Shown here: positions 50,085 to 59,583 of the stretch, piece by piece
Numbering within the stretch: the first letter of the stretch is position 1
How the letters are laid out: each line of letters begins with the position of its first letter
NCBI GenBank assembly: GCA_905221605.1
Contig: CAJNDS010002563.1
Coordinates: forward strand, 42,501 to 106,500
Direction: 5' to 3'
DNA: 64,000 nt
Origin: Symbiodinium natans
Lineage: Eukaryota > Sar > Dinophyceae > Suessiales > Symbiodiniaceae
Position numbers and translations under genes: made by a program
The notes under the pieces: model-generated
Database searches by the model: none
Seen by the model: only the letters and a program-made list of their open reading frames with translations
What the model was told of the DNA's origin: nothing

Positions 50085-51554
50085 ATGTCCTATTACCGTC
50101 CATCGAAAGCAGTGCTAGGACAGGCTCTGGCCGGAATATTGTACAGTCTGCTTCCGGCGTGTGCGCACCGTGCACTGATGCAAAAGAGTCTTGTCGAAAT
50201 TGCGCGGGCTCGGCACCAGTGTCGCTGTGGTACTCAACACACGAAATCGATTTCATCCAGCACTGCTGTCGCAGCCGTTTCCAGAGTAGCCCTTCATCGC
50301 TTTCTGACGCAGCTCTACATTTCTGAGACGAGCGATATGAAGCAGTTTCCGAGCCCTAAGCATGGGATGTTGCGACTGGTGCTTCGAAAGCCTTCTCAGA
50401 AATCGCATTCCGCAAAGCCAGATCACGTTCCCTACGTACCACGAGATCAGCAGCTCGATAGTGCGAAGAAGGCAGAGCTACGATCCCAACACTGGTGTTG
50501 CTCTCTATCGGACTTGGTGCAGATGTCCGAGAACAGGCTCATCAAATTGCTCTTGAAGCTGGGAATCTTGTGGAACTTCACACGCTGTCCACATTGCAGA
50601 ACAGGAAAGTTGTCAGGCTTGTTCAAGCACAAGAAGCGAGGATACGTGAGAAGATGTCAAGCGAAGTCGTGTCACAAGTATGTGCTTCCACATGCACGGC
50701 ATCCATTCTTCTGTACTGGATGGGGCCAGTCATTCATTTCTTTGCGTCAACAGGTCCTGGTTCTTTTCTGCAATGTGACTAGGGTGGACACTGGCAAGAT
50801 TCATGTGCTGACGGGCCTTGGAGCAAGGGCGGTGCAAACTCTGTCTGCCAGATGGAGAAGAGCTGTAAAGGCTTATGTTCAACGACAACAAGAAGCTCGG
50901 CTCTTCGGCAATCTTCGAACTTGGGTTCAAGCTGAAGTCGACGAGGTCACAGTTCGTGGAAAGAAATCAGGCAAACAAGTGACCTGGTTCCAGTATTGCG
51001 GTCTGCTCGAGCGCGGCAACCGTAAGAGCCTCACCCTTGTCAAAATGCGAGTGAAGTCAACGTCTGTCAAGCTGAAGGGCAAGGGCAAGGGCTCTGCTGT
51101 GTCTCCGGGACCCATATCCAAAAAAGAATGGAAGCAGATAGGGTTCCGTTATCTCAAGAATCGGAAAATCCTGTTACACTGCGACGGAGCACGTGCGTAC
51201 AGGTACGTGCAGATACCTGGCGTGGTTACCGATTCGGTGAGACACAAGCGTCCGAGCCCCATATATGCCGCTACATGGAAGCACCGCCTTCCTCGAGATT
51301 ACAGGAAAGCACATGTCAAGGGTTTGCCCAAAGACCAAGCGGACACGGTATGGGTGAAAAAAGGCACCCAACTCATAGATAATGTGTGGCGGCAATTGAA
51401 GTTGATCGGGGTTCCGAAGTCCACGAAAGCGGATGAAGGGAACATTGATGAGCGGGTGCGTGAATTTCAATGGCATCATTGGCATGCCGAGCAGGACAAG
51501 TTCGCTGCTGTCGGCAATATTGTTCGAGCTGCGTACGAGGCGCGCAGGCTCTGA
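50085..51554 (+). CDS. IS1595/ISXO2-like (Merlin-type) transposase
   Basis: 489 residues from ATG 50,085; the upstream in-frame extension would need a TTG start. A zinc ribbon (C168, C171, C191, C196) precedes the catalytic part, as in ISXO2-type transposases. Catalytic candidates are D286 (VQAEVDEVTVRG), D367 (ILLHCDGARAYR) and D432 in QLIDNVWRQLK, where relatives have I-E-S-x-W; the usual Glu is thus Asp here. The C-terminus has a basic/aromatic stretch (REFQWHHWH). The enzyme would cut and paste a DNA element. I did not find convincing terminal inverted repeats. The frame is intact, so the gene may still be expressed. Confidence 0.65.
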   Translation: MSYYRPSKAVLGQALAGILYSLLPACAHRALMQKSLVEIARARHQCRCGTQHTKSISSSTAVAAVSRVALHRFLTQLYISETSDMKQFPSPKHGMLRLVLRKPSQKSHSAKPDHVPYVPRDQQLDSAKKAELRSQHWCCSLSDLVQMSENRLIKLLLKLGILWNFTRCPHCRTGKLSGLFKHKKRGYVRRCQAKSCHKYVLPHARHPFFCTGWGQSFISLRQQVLVLFCNVTRVDTGKIHVLTGLGARAVQTLSARWRRAVKAYVQRQQEARLFGNLRTWVQAEVDEVTVRGKKSGKQVTWFQYCGLLERGNRKSLTLVKMRVKSTSVKLKGKGKGSAVSPGPISKKEWKQIGFRYLKNRKILLHCDGARAYRYVQIPGVVTDSVRHKRPSPIYAATWKHRLPRDYRKAHVKGLPKDQADTVWVKKGTQLIDNVWRQLKLIGVPKSTKADEGNIDERVREFQWHHWHAEQDKFAAVGNIVRAAYEARRL

Positions 51555-51616
51555 AGCCATGACTGAGCAAGCTCGATCTCGTACAGCTGTTCGAGATTGC
51601 TCATGCAGCGCGTAGT

Positions 51617-51726
51617 TTCTGTTTCTGTACATACACTCTGCTGCACCTGGTTCCAGCGCGCAGTTTCTGTTTCTGTACATACACTCTGTTGCACCTGGCA
51701 GTTTCTGTTTCTGTACATACACTCTG
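51617..51726. repeat. Three direct repeats of TTTCTGTTTCTGTACATACA
   Basis: A 25-30-bp core with CTCTG and TTGCACCTGG spacers is repeated three times just after the transposase stop. Possibly a terminal-repeat region of its element. Confidence 0.7.
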
Positions 51727-51983
51727 GTTGAATTACCGCATTTTGCTAGTTTGGCAAGCAAGTTCAACTGTACAGTCGTTTGATGCTGCTTGCGAGAAAC
51801 TCTGTAACGCAGTACCCAGAAAGCCGAAAAAGAGCTTTCTGCATGGCTGCTTGTTGCAGTCATCATGCCTGGTGACCTCTTGAAGTTGTGAATTCAAGAC
51901 TTTCTCCGTCGATTCGCCAAAGCCGCACATATCCCAGTAGTAGATTGTAGAGTCTCTGCAGAGTTCCCGTTGCTGCAGCTGCC

Positions 51984-52577
51984 ATGCAGTACGCTCATAT
52001 GTTTGGGAGCCGACCCGTTGATGTTCCTGCCGTGATAGCGCAAGAAGCCCAGCTCGTGTGGAACGTGCTTCCCATTTGCATCCGTGCTGCTGAGCGCAAC
52101 TACTTCGCGCGTCCATTGGTGGCCATTCAACGAACTCGCCAAGAGACCGTAGCGTGGCTCCGAGTTCTACTACAAGAAATCGAACTTCACGACGCACAGC
52201 GCCAGGACATCATATTCTGGATGACAGTGCCTTATCTTTCACTACCATCTTCCTGCTCGGGGCAAGTGCTCGAGTTCTTGTTTCCATCTGTGCTGCCCAC
52301 GACAAGCGTCGAGCTAGTCTTGCAGTCTCCCAGTTGGATTCTAAGCGACTCTGACGATGATGATGTTGAGTTTGATGACCTTCGGCATGATGAGAACTTC
52401 GAAGCTTTGAAGAGCCGTAGTGAGCAAGAGCGCAAGCTCTTGGATCAGGTTCAACAGATGTGCGGTGAGTTCATGTGTTCCAACATTCGTGCGTGCGGCC
52501 ACATCCATTTTCTTCGTCATCGTCAGACGATCTGGCCAGTTTCAGTACGCGAAACAGCTGTACGATGGTCACTCTGA
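51984..52577 (+). CDS. Unrecognised 197-residue protein
   Basis: The ATG at 51,984 opens MQYAHMFGSRPVDVPAVIAQ. The body is mostly helical-looking with an acidic stretch SDSDDDDVEFDD (120-131) and no signal peptide or membrane segment. The frame ends in TGA. The first 21 codons and 35 upstream bases (51,949-52,046) recur at 55,981-56,078 with two differences, right after the endonuclease-like gene, so this start region was duplicated or belongs to a mobile unit. No family is recognised. Confidence 0.4.
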   Translation: MQYAHMFGSRPVDVPAVIAQEAQLVWNVLPICIRAAERNYFARPLVAIQRTRQETVAWLRVLLQEIELHDAQRQDIIFWMTVPYLSLPSSCSGQVLEFLFPSVLPTTSVELVLQSPSWILSDSDDDDVEFDDLRHDENFEALKSRSEQERKLLDQVQQMCGEFMCSNIRACGHIHFLRHRQTIWPVSVRETAVRWSL

Positions 52578-53176
52578 GTCTGAGTAGGGATGTGTACATA
52601 TGTACTGGGACTGTGGGTGAGGCCCCGGCCTATCATTATGCAGAAAGATAGGCTAGGCCTTGGTCGCGCTGACCATACTCTTTCAATACGTGTTTGGGGA
52701 GTTGGGGAGAAAGTTCAGGCGAAACGTGCTAAAAAAAAGATCTTGTTGGCACCGGCTGTGTCACAAGAGTGCACTTATCGCTGCTACAACGTACAAGTGC
52801 CTTCGTTGCAGTCGTTTCGCAAGCGAAAACCACCCGGACAGGGCTCCCGGGGCCCTCGCCCGCCCAAAGCCCTTAACCCTAAACCTTAAACCCTAAACCT
52901 ATGACTGATGTCTGTGGCCCAGGCTCTTGCATATTGGACTGTGAGTGTGAGGGTGTCTCGCATGTTTAGGGTCTAGGGTTGGCGTCTCAGTCCTTGATGT
53001 CAAAGCCTTTTCGACACAGGATCGTTTTCAATGCTTGCCGTGCTGTGACTGTTTCAGCCAGCACGGAACAGCTGTTGCAGCTGGGCATTGGAAAAAAATA
53101 TTGGCAGTCTCTGCGTCGCGCGTTTGTCAGAGGCAGAGGTGTAGTGCTCGTGTCGTAGGGGTAGTCTTGTACTGCT
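52578..53176. other. No firm gene
   Basis: Unique DNA with a single short telomeric fragment (CCCTAAACC, about 52,872-52,900). A short stretch encoding KCLRCSRFASENHP (about 52,788-52,830) has a CxxC but no defined borders. Confidence 0.35.
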
Positions 53177-53374
53177 ATGGCACCAAAGAAAAACAACCAG
53201 GACAGGGCAGTGCCCCTTCCGCCTGGGCGTGTGCAAGTCCAGGACGGTGGGGCGTCCTCAAGCCGGGCGCCGGTACTACCGCTGTCGCCTCCAGCGCGTT
53301 CGGTAGACGTCACGGGTTCGGGTGGTCCGGCAAAGAAGAAGATGAGGATGGCGAACATGTTAAGGGCCAAGTAG
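53177..53374 (+). CDS. Small basic hypothetical protein or first exon
   Basis: The ATG at 53,177 opens MAPKKNNQDRAVPLPPGRVQ and ends KKKMRMANMLRAK at TAG. Lysine-rich ends with a Pro/Ser middle. Another frame is also open across it, so the call is weak. Confidence 0.25.
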   Translation: MAPKKNNQDRAVPLPPGRVQVQDGGASSSRAPVLPLSPPARSVDVTGSGGPAKKKMRMANMLRAK

Positions 53375-53510
53375 GCTTCCAAGCCATGTTAGTTTCTTGC
53401 AAGCGGTACCAGCTCTTCTCAAGCAGCGCGAAGTTTCAGACCATGGCGCCAAGCGCGTCCACGTCGGGACTGCGCAAGTCCCGCAGTTCCGTCACTCTTG
53501 TCTTGTTCGT

Positions 53511-54335
53511 GGGGAGTTGGTGACCCTTGATATATTCCAAACATGGCCCTTATACTTATACTGCCTTAAGCATCTTCAAAAAGATACCTAACTGATGGCC
53601 TGCGCCCGCCCTTGGCGGAGCCCGTGCTAATTCAGAAAGATCTTTATAAAGATTGGTAAACCATTGTTTCATATGACCCAGGATCCTTTTTCTGGGGAGT
53701 TGGTGACCCTTTATATATTCCAAACATGGCCCTTATACTGCCTTAAGCATCTTCAAAAGGGTACCCAACTGATGGCCTGCGCCCGCCCTTGGCGGAGCCC
53801 GTGCTAATTCAGAAAGATCTTTATAAAGATTGGTAAACCATTGTTTCATATGACCCAGGATCCTTTTTCTGGGGAGTTGGTGACCCTTTATATATTCCAA
53901 ACATGGCCCTTATACTGCCTTAAGCATCTTCAAAAGGGTACCCAACTGATGGCCTGCGCCCGCCCTTGGCGGAGCCCGTGCTAATTCAGAAAGATCTTTA
54001 TAAGGATTGGTAAACCATTGTTTCATTATGACCCAGGGTTCTTTTTGTGGGGAGTTGGTGAGTCGTGGTGCAGTCTGTGCCTCAAGCAAGGCTGAGACCA
54101 TAGTTCACGGTACTTATAGTCCGCCGCTGCGACATCAGGCACCCTCAAGGGATTCAGACTTGCATCCCTAAGGTTGTACCCCTAAGGGCTCCTTTTATAT
54201 ACTCCAAACATGGCCCTTATACTGCCTTAAGCATCTTAAAAAGGGTACCCAACTGATGGCCTGCGCCCGCCCTTGGCGGAGCCCGTGCTAATTCAGAAAG
54301 ATCTCCATAAAGATTGGTAAACCATTGTTTCGTAT
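53511..54335. repeat. About 178-bp tandem repeat, three units plus a displaced fourth
   Basis: Units begin GGGGAGTTGGTGACCC at 53,511, 53,694, 53,871 and 54,049 and carry CAAACATGGCCCTTATACTG and GGTAAACCATTGTTTCAT. The fourth is interrupted by about 130 bp of other DNA (54,058-54,195) and ends just before the next gene. Confidence 0.9.
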
Positions 54336-54403
54336 GAGTCGCAAAAGAACAGGCACCATTCTTGTGAAGCGTGAGGGGATTTTCCTTTCAGCGCGACTCA
54401 GCC

Positions 54404-55968
54404 ATGGAGGACCGTCTGGAAGACTTGACGCGTGCCGCCGCGGCGCAATTTGGGGCAGGGCTCCGCTACGCAAGCGACTTTGGAACCAGTTGGGTGTACC
54501 AGCAACTCGATATGCAAAGAGGCAATCGGGTGTCCAAGACTGTGTCGCGATTATACATGTCGACTTGGAACGCATTGGACCGCATGTATCCAGAAAGAGT
54601 GGTTGATTGGCCGCATTTGCCTGAGCCACGTCCGATGTTGCACGAGGAGACGCATTTTCATGCCCTGGGACGGACAAAGCCATTGACACAAGATGTCATT
54701 CTGTCTGCGTATTCGCCGCAGGCTGTGCGAATGGCTGCGCAGGGGAATGAGGATGAGTTCTTCGCCGCGATTTTTGCTAACCCGCCTTTGCAAATGGATC
54801 TGACGTGGACAAGGAAGGAGCGCAAGCGCGGTTTGAAGGGGCCCACGGAGGAGTGGCCCCTTCAGGCGCAACATCTGGCAAAGGAAGAGCAGCCCTTGTC
54901 GCAAATTTTTCAGCGGCCGTCCACTGCGGAGGTCACGGAGGTCGAGGCGGCAGGAGTCGGCGAAGTGTACCGCTTTGACTACACGGAGCAGGCGGTGAGA
55001 CATCAGATTCATCCACGGCGACTGCACAATCGGATATCCGGCTTATGCTGGAACGCCGGCGCGGTGCGCCAGGGAATCGACATCTCAGCCTTCCTCGCAG
55101 GCACGTGGTCATACTTAGCCATGCAGGAGTGGGTTTCGGGTTTAAGGTTTAGGGTTTAGGGTTTAGGGTTTCGGGTTGAGGGTTTAGGGTTTAGGGAATC
55201 GACACCTCAGCCTTCCTTGCAGGCACGTGGTCATACTTAGCCATGCAGGAGTGCGACCTCATGGATTTGCAACGGTTGGAGAGCTTGGAATACAGTGTCG
55301 TCGCTGTCGCAGAATCAGGATTGGCAGTTGCAATGCCCGAGGATTTTCTGGCTCGGAGCGGGCAGTTGGTTCAGGCAGTGACTGAAGACCTACCGTCGGG
55401 GCAGTGGGCCTTGAGGGGGATCTTCGGCAAGTTCGACCTAAGAGTTCCAGAGGGGTGGCCTTTGCAGCATCTTGTCGTGGGGTCTGCTCACCTAAATAAC
55501 ATGGTGGCACGTGAAAAGAGAGGACGAACCAGAGATCTGCTGCAGCAGTTATTTGCCGCGGCAGTGGAGGCTTCTTGCGACATTTTAGGTCTTGACCTGA
55601 ATCAAGGTTTGGGCCAGTTGTCGGATGAACTGAGGATATTCATTCAGAGGAACAACTTGCAGCCAGTCGCAACAGAACTGTTGGGAAATTGCGAAGGCGA
55701 TTGCTGCGGGTGGCTACAGCTTCCTGGCTCGCAACTCTTAAATCTGGCCGTACAAAGACACGGCCACATCCCTTTCGACCATAGAGACTTGCGAATCCGC
55801 ATGTATGACACGGACTCCCACTACCCTGCCTTCGTCTTTCACTCCGTGGACAACAGTCGCACCAGAGGAGAAGCGAGCACTGCAAGGCTCAAAAGGAAAG
55901 AACGTAAGGAGGAGAAGCTGGAGCAGAAGAGAGCCGCGAGGGCAAGCGCTTGGAAGAAACCGGTCTGA
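54404..55968 (+). CDS. Endonuclease/exonuclease/phosphatase-fold protein with telomeric intron
   Basis: The ATG at 54,404 has a favourable context (GCCATGG). Read straight, the frame stops inside a telomeric repeat at about 55,159. Removing 55,101-55,222 joins it exactly to the downstream frame ending TGA 55,966-55,968 (480 residues). The joined protein shows EEP-fold motifs in order: CWNAG (N217), AMQE (E242, the metal-binding Glu), SAHLNN (H322), GLDLNQ (D357, N359) and DTDSHYP (D430, H432). This is the nuclease fold used by non-LTR retrotransposons and AP endonucleases. The N-terminal 200 residues are unassigned and the C-terminus is strongly basic (RLKRKERKEEKLEQKRAARA). No reverse transcriptase follows. 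It may be a transposon-derived or host nuclease. Without splicing it would lose most of the catalytic domain. Confidence 0.65.
55101..55222 (+). other. Predicted 122-nt GC-AG intron made of a coding duplication plus telomeric repeat
   Basis: CTCGCAG|GCACGTGG opens it and CCTTCCTTGCAG|GCACGTGG closes it. The 60-bp segments 55,072-55,131 and 55,194-55,253 are direct duplicates (two differences). Between them are 62 bp of TTTAGGG-type repeat. Confidence 0.6.
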
Positions 55969-55980
55969 TGGTCTCATGCT

Positions 55981-56078
55981 AGAGTCTCTGCAGAGTTCCC
56001 CTTGCTGCAGCTGCCATGCAGTACGCTCATATGTTTGGGAGCCGACCCATTGATGTTCCTGCCGTGATAGCGCAAGAA
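55981..56078. repeat. 98-bp copy of the 51,949-52,046 segment
   Basis: Two differences in 98 bases. Here it begins 12 bases after a stop codon; there it carries a start codon. Confidence 0.9.
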
Positions 56079-56703
56079 CACTGCGCACCCCTTAAGATGT
56101 TAACTTGATTTAATGCGATTGATTTGTTGGGGACAGCCTTACTGATAGTGTTGCTTTTGGAACCAAGGCTTTGTGGATCATAGGAGGCTCTGTTGGCGTA
56201 TATATATATATATGTGCATATGTGTATACATGAATATATGTATATACATATATATATATACATACGCCTACATGTTTATGTAGGGTGTGTATGTTTATAT
56301 ATATATATATGTATGTATATATATATATATATCTTTTTTATTTAGTGACTTACGGTATTTACTTTTAAAGGGACTAGAGCAGTCGTGGGGCAAATAAATC
56401 ATCGCTTTTCGGGCTCATTAACTCCCTAAGGTCAGCCATGTCGATGAGATTCGCAGCATCCGCGTGAACAGCTCCGACGGTGGCGAGGCCGATGCAGAGA
56501 AGATCATCGTCGCAGTCGACAGGTGTGGGCTCTTCTAGATGATGGTCTTTCATAGCGTGTTTTTGTACATCCATGTCATTCTGTATATCTATGTTTAACC
56601 TATCCTTTATCTATCTGTATATATATATATATATGTGTGTCTGTATATGGATATGACATGTATATGTGCATGAGCATGGGTGTATGTGTATGTGTATGTG
56701 TAG

Positions 56704-56760
<57 letters not shown>

Positions 56761-56927
56761 CGCAAGCATCGGACATTTGCATTGCCAAACAATATAACCT
56801 ATAATAAGGGTTGTGCCTTCTGTTAATGCAGTTTGTATGTATATACAGAACATACATATGCACATATACGCATGTACGTATGGCACTGTGTCTGATACAT
56901 GATCTACATTAAATGTGTTTCGTTATA

Positions 56928-56989
<62 letters not shown>

Positions 56990-57122
56990 TCTATACATAT
57001 ACATATATATATATATACACATAGACGGTAATTGCCATTGTCTTTATTGTTGTCATTATCATTAGTATTTGTTAGTCTATATACATATATGTACGTACAT
57101 TACTAAATGAACAGCTTAATAG
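56079..57122. other. AT-rich DNA and microsatellites, no gene
   Basis: (TA)n and (TATG)n patches (56,198-56,335, 56,610-56,760), a (CT)n tract (56,930-56,990), and unique DNA between. Frames across the TATG tract (YIYIYI, HIHIHI) are artefacts. Confidence 0.75.
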
Positions 57123-57470
57123 TTGCTGACGCGCGCAGGGGGGGGGGCTGAAGGGTGGGGGGGGGGGGGAGGTGGGGTGGGGGCCGTGTTACCAGTCCGT
57201 GCGATTGGCCAGAGCATCCATGCCCACACGATGATAGCGTCCGGGTTACCAGAGCATCCATGTCCGCACGATGATAACGTCCGTGCTACCACTGCGTGCG
57301 AATGGCCAGATCAGTGAGCATCCATGCCCGCACGATGATAACGTCCGTGTTACCAGAGCATCCGTTTCCGCACGACGAGAACGTCCGTGTCACCAGAGCA
57401 TCCATGCCCGCGCAATGATAACGTCCGTGTTACCAGAGCATCCATGTCCGCACGTGAACCCTGCCCTTGT
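57123..57470. repeat. G-rich tract and 40-45-bp GAGCATCCATGCCCGCACG repeats
   Basis: G-runs (57,137-57,182), then about six irregular units containing ACGATGATAACGTCCGTG and CCAGAGCATCCATG. Frames here are artefacts. Confidence 0.85.
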
Positions 57471-58095
57471 ACAGGCAACGTACATGTGGGCTTGGCGCGA
57501 GAACATGGGCGCCGTTGCCAAACCGCGTGCCCTGAAACAGGGCCTTGTGTGCCGAACCGCGCTCTGGGATATCAGGGCCTTGACGTGCTGTAAAACGCAT
57601 GGGAGTGCGTGAAAACGAATTAGTTTGCACTATCTTGCACTACCTCTGTTCGCACAGTTAGGATGCCCCAGCCGACCAGGCAAACTACGCACGCGTGACC
57701 TAGTTATATGAGTTAAATCATATGTAGGATATGTTTTTTACATATACGATGTGTATGCATACTACATACAGGATAGACATGGTATTATGCACGATGTAAT
57801 TTGGATCATCTAATTTCTATTCGGAAAGTACTTTCTAATATGAGCATCTACAATAGCAAGTGTACAAAAACACAACTCACACATGCCAAACAGAATGCGA
57901 ACTATCAATAATCAATACACAAATGTACACAGCGCATTTAATGCGTATATGCTTATTTCATTATAAGTTTTCTCTTCCGTGCTGTGTAGTGATTTGAGCA
58001 GGCAATGATATGATACATGACATACCTATGTTCTTGGACCCCTCCCGGCAAAAAGAGGCTGTAGGGTTTAGGGTTTAGGGTTTAGGGTTTAGGGC
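57471..58095. other. No gene; short telomeric array at the end
   Basis: Unique AT-leaning DNA, then TTTAGGG units at 58,061-58,094 immediately before an exon. Confidence 0.5.
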
Positions 58096-58978
58096 CCGAA
58101 GGATGAAATTGCCCCTGCGAGGTGTTTGAGCAAGCGCATGGTCGCCGCCGATATGGACGATTGGAAGCTGCAGAAGCTGAACAAGGCCTTACTGTTGGTT
58201 AGCAGGGAATGGGGGAATAAGGAGATATATGTATTATATATATATGTATCATCCATTAGAGGGTCTATAGTGTATATATATATGTATATACACATAATTT
58301 GTTATTTATTTATTTATTTAGTTAGTTATTTATATGGTACCTGAATCCCCCCCTTCCCTACGAACCAACAGTATGAGGTGCGGCGGGCCGAGATTGTGAC
58401 CCGGCTTGTGCGCCAGAACATCAGCTTGCAGGAGTCATGGGAACTGATGGGAACTGAACTGTTTAGGGTTTAGGGTTTAGGGTTTGGGGTTTAGGGTTTA
58501 GGGTTTAGGGTTTAGGGTTTAGGGTTTAGGGTTTAGGGTTTAGGCGTGTGAATCCCCAGCCCTGAGTCCCGAGAAAGGAGTTCGGCAGCGAGTGGGTGGA
58601 CGATGCCCCAACCATCGCAGCCACCAAGCTGGCCGGCCAACAGGCGGCGGAGGAGATCGCGCACAAGGAGTTCGCGGAGACGATCGCCAACACCCTGTCC
58701 GGCTCTATGCTGAGCGCAGAGGCCGTGCAGGACTTCGCGGCCTAAACCCTAAACCCTAGACCCTAGACCCTAAACCCTAAACCCTAAACCCTAAACCCTA
58801 AACCCTAAACCCTAAACCCTAAACCCTAAACCCTAAACCCTAAACCCTAAACCCTAAACCCTAAACCCTGGAGGAGTTCGCGGCCAAGCTGCAGGAGATG
58901 GCCGAGATGTGCGGGAAGGGAGACGAGGGGGAACAGTTGGCGCAGGATGAGCTGAAGCTCTTGATCCTTGGGGACTAA
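58096..58978 (+). CDS. Multi-exon gene of unknown function with MITE and telomeric introns
   Basis: Four open segments. (a) 58,096-58,185: RMVAADMDDWKLQKLNK. (b) 58,372-58,458: YEVRRAEIVTRLVRQNISLQ, then ESWELMGTEL. (c) about 58,568-58,730: EFGSEWVDDAPTIAATKLAG, then QQAAEEIAHKEFAETIANTL to EAVQ. (d) 58,874-58,978: EFAAKLQEMAEMCGKGDEGE, ending LKLLILGD and TAA. a-b joins in phase over a GC-AG intron carrying a MITE. c-d joins in phase over a GA-AG telomeric intron. The b-c border (telomeric array 58,459-58,545) is not resolved. The protein looks alpha-helical and acidic. No family is recognised. Confidence 0.55.
58186..58371 (+). other. Predicted 186-nt GC-AG intron containing a MITE
   Basis: AACAAG|GCCTTACTG to CCAACAG|TATGAGG. 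Joins codons Lys and Tyr in phase 0. Confidence 0.45.
58192..58371. mobile_element. MITE, GTAGGGAATG family, with TA target duplication
   Basis: Ends CTGTTGGTTAGCAGGGAAT and CCCTACGAACCAACAG are inverted, flanked by TA on both sides (58,190-58,191; 58,372-58,373) as in Tc1/mariner-type insertions. The middle is AT-rich. Confidence 0.8.
58459..58545. repeat. Telomeric array within the gene, TTTAGGG orientation
   Basis: Eleven or twelve heptamers. It begins GTTTAGGG directly behind GAACTGAACT and is followed by AATCCCCAG, an acceptor candidate. Confidence 0.9.
58731..58873 (+). other. Predicted 143-nt GA-AG intron formed by a CCCTAAA array
   Basis: GTGCAG|GACTTCGCGGCC opens and CTGGAG|GAGTTCGCGGCC closes it. 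The 12-base exon-edge duplicates differ at one base. Between them is a CCCTAAA array with early CCCTAGA units. Removal keeps phase 0. Confidence 0.55.
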
Positions 58979-59504
58979 ATAGGGTTTAGGGGTTTAGGGT
59001 TTAGGGTTTAGGGTTCAGGGTTTAGGGTTTAGGGTTAGGGCCTCATGTGTGGGGGGCCCCTTATGTTCGCAAACCCCCCAAAGGACGTCCAAAGGTGGCT
59101 GTACTTTCAGGCGACGCCTGAAACAGGTCAAGAGTTTACGAATAGCTACGACGGGGCAGACGGTAGGCACCGTAGACCACGACTTGAGTCTTGCATGCTC
59201 AAAAGCCGATGTGAAAGGAATTCCGATTGGAAAATGCACGCGCCGCAGCAGCACATGTGCAACAACAGGTTCAATTTTCAACCCGGTTTTTGTGGTAGAT
59301 GAGAACATGACGCATCCGAAAAGTCACCATGGAAGAAAACCTGAGGGGAATTCAGCACATGCCGGTACAGATTGCTGAGAGCTCAGCAGTAACCTCTCTC
59401 TTATGCGTATCAGGTCTCTGACTTGTTGCTACATGGACGATGAACCAAAATTTGGGGGTTCACGGCTTGGGGTTTAGGGTTTAGGGGTTCATGTGCTTCC
59501 CAAG
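58979..59504. other. Telomeric array and an open stretch of uncertain status
   Basis: TTTAGGG array 58,980-59,037. The + strand is then open to TGA at 59,376 with GQTVGTVDHDLSLACSKADV and TGSIFNPVFVVDENMTHP, which does not look like repeat, but no start or splice border is clear. A short TTTAGGG patch lies at 59,470-59,487. Confidence 0.35.
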
Positions 59505-59583
59505 GAAAGGCAACATGAACATGTCAGCGATGGAGTCCACCGTGGCGCACGAGCTGGCGGAGCACGTGCAGAACATGTGTCAG
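59505..59583 (+). CDS. Putative exon
   Basis: TTCCCAAG|GAAAGGC, then GNMNMSAMESTVAHELAEHV and QNMCQ, ending CAG|GTGGGGACC, a normal GT donor. The following intron (59,584-59,693) contains a telomeric patch and ends CTGTTCCCCTAG. Confidence 0.5.

Noticed and set aside
53511-54050. Tandem repeat considered as a 5S rRNA, U6 or spliced-leader gene cluster
   Set aside because: No matching core sequence for any of these RNAs was recognised in the unit.
57123-57612. Frames over the GAGCATCCATGCCCGCACG repeat
   Set aside because: Irregular 40-45-bp tandem repeat; open in several frames without conserved content.
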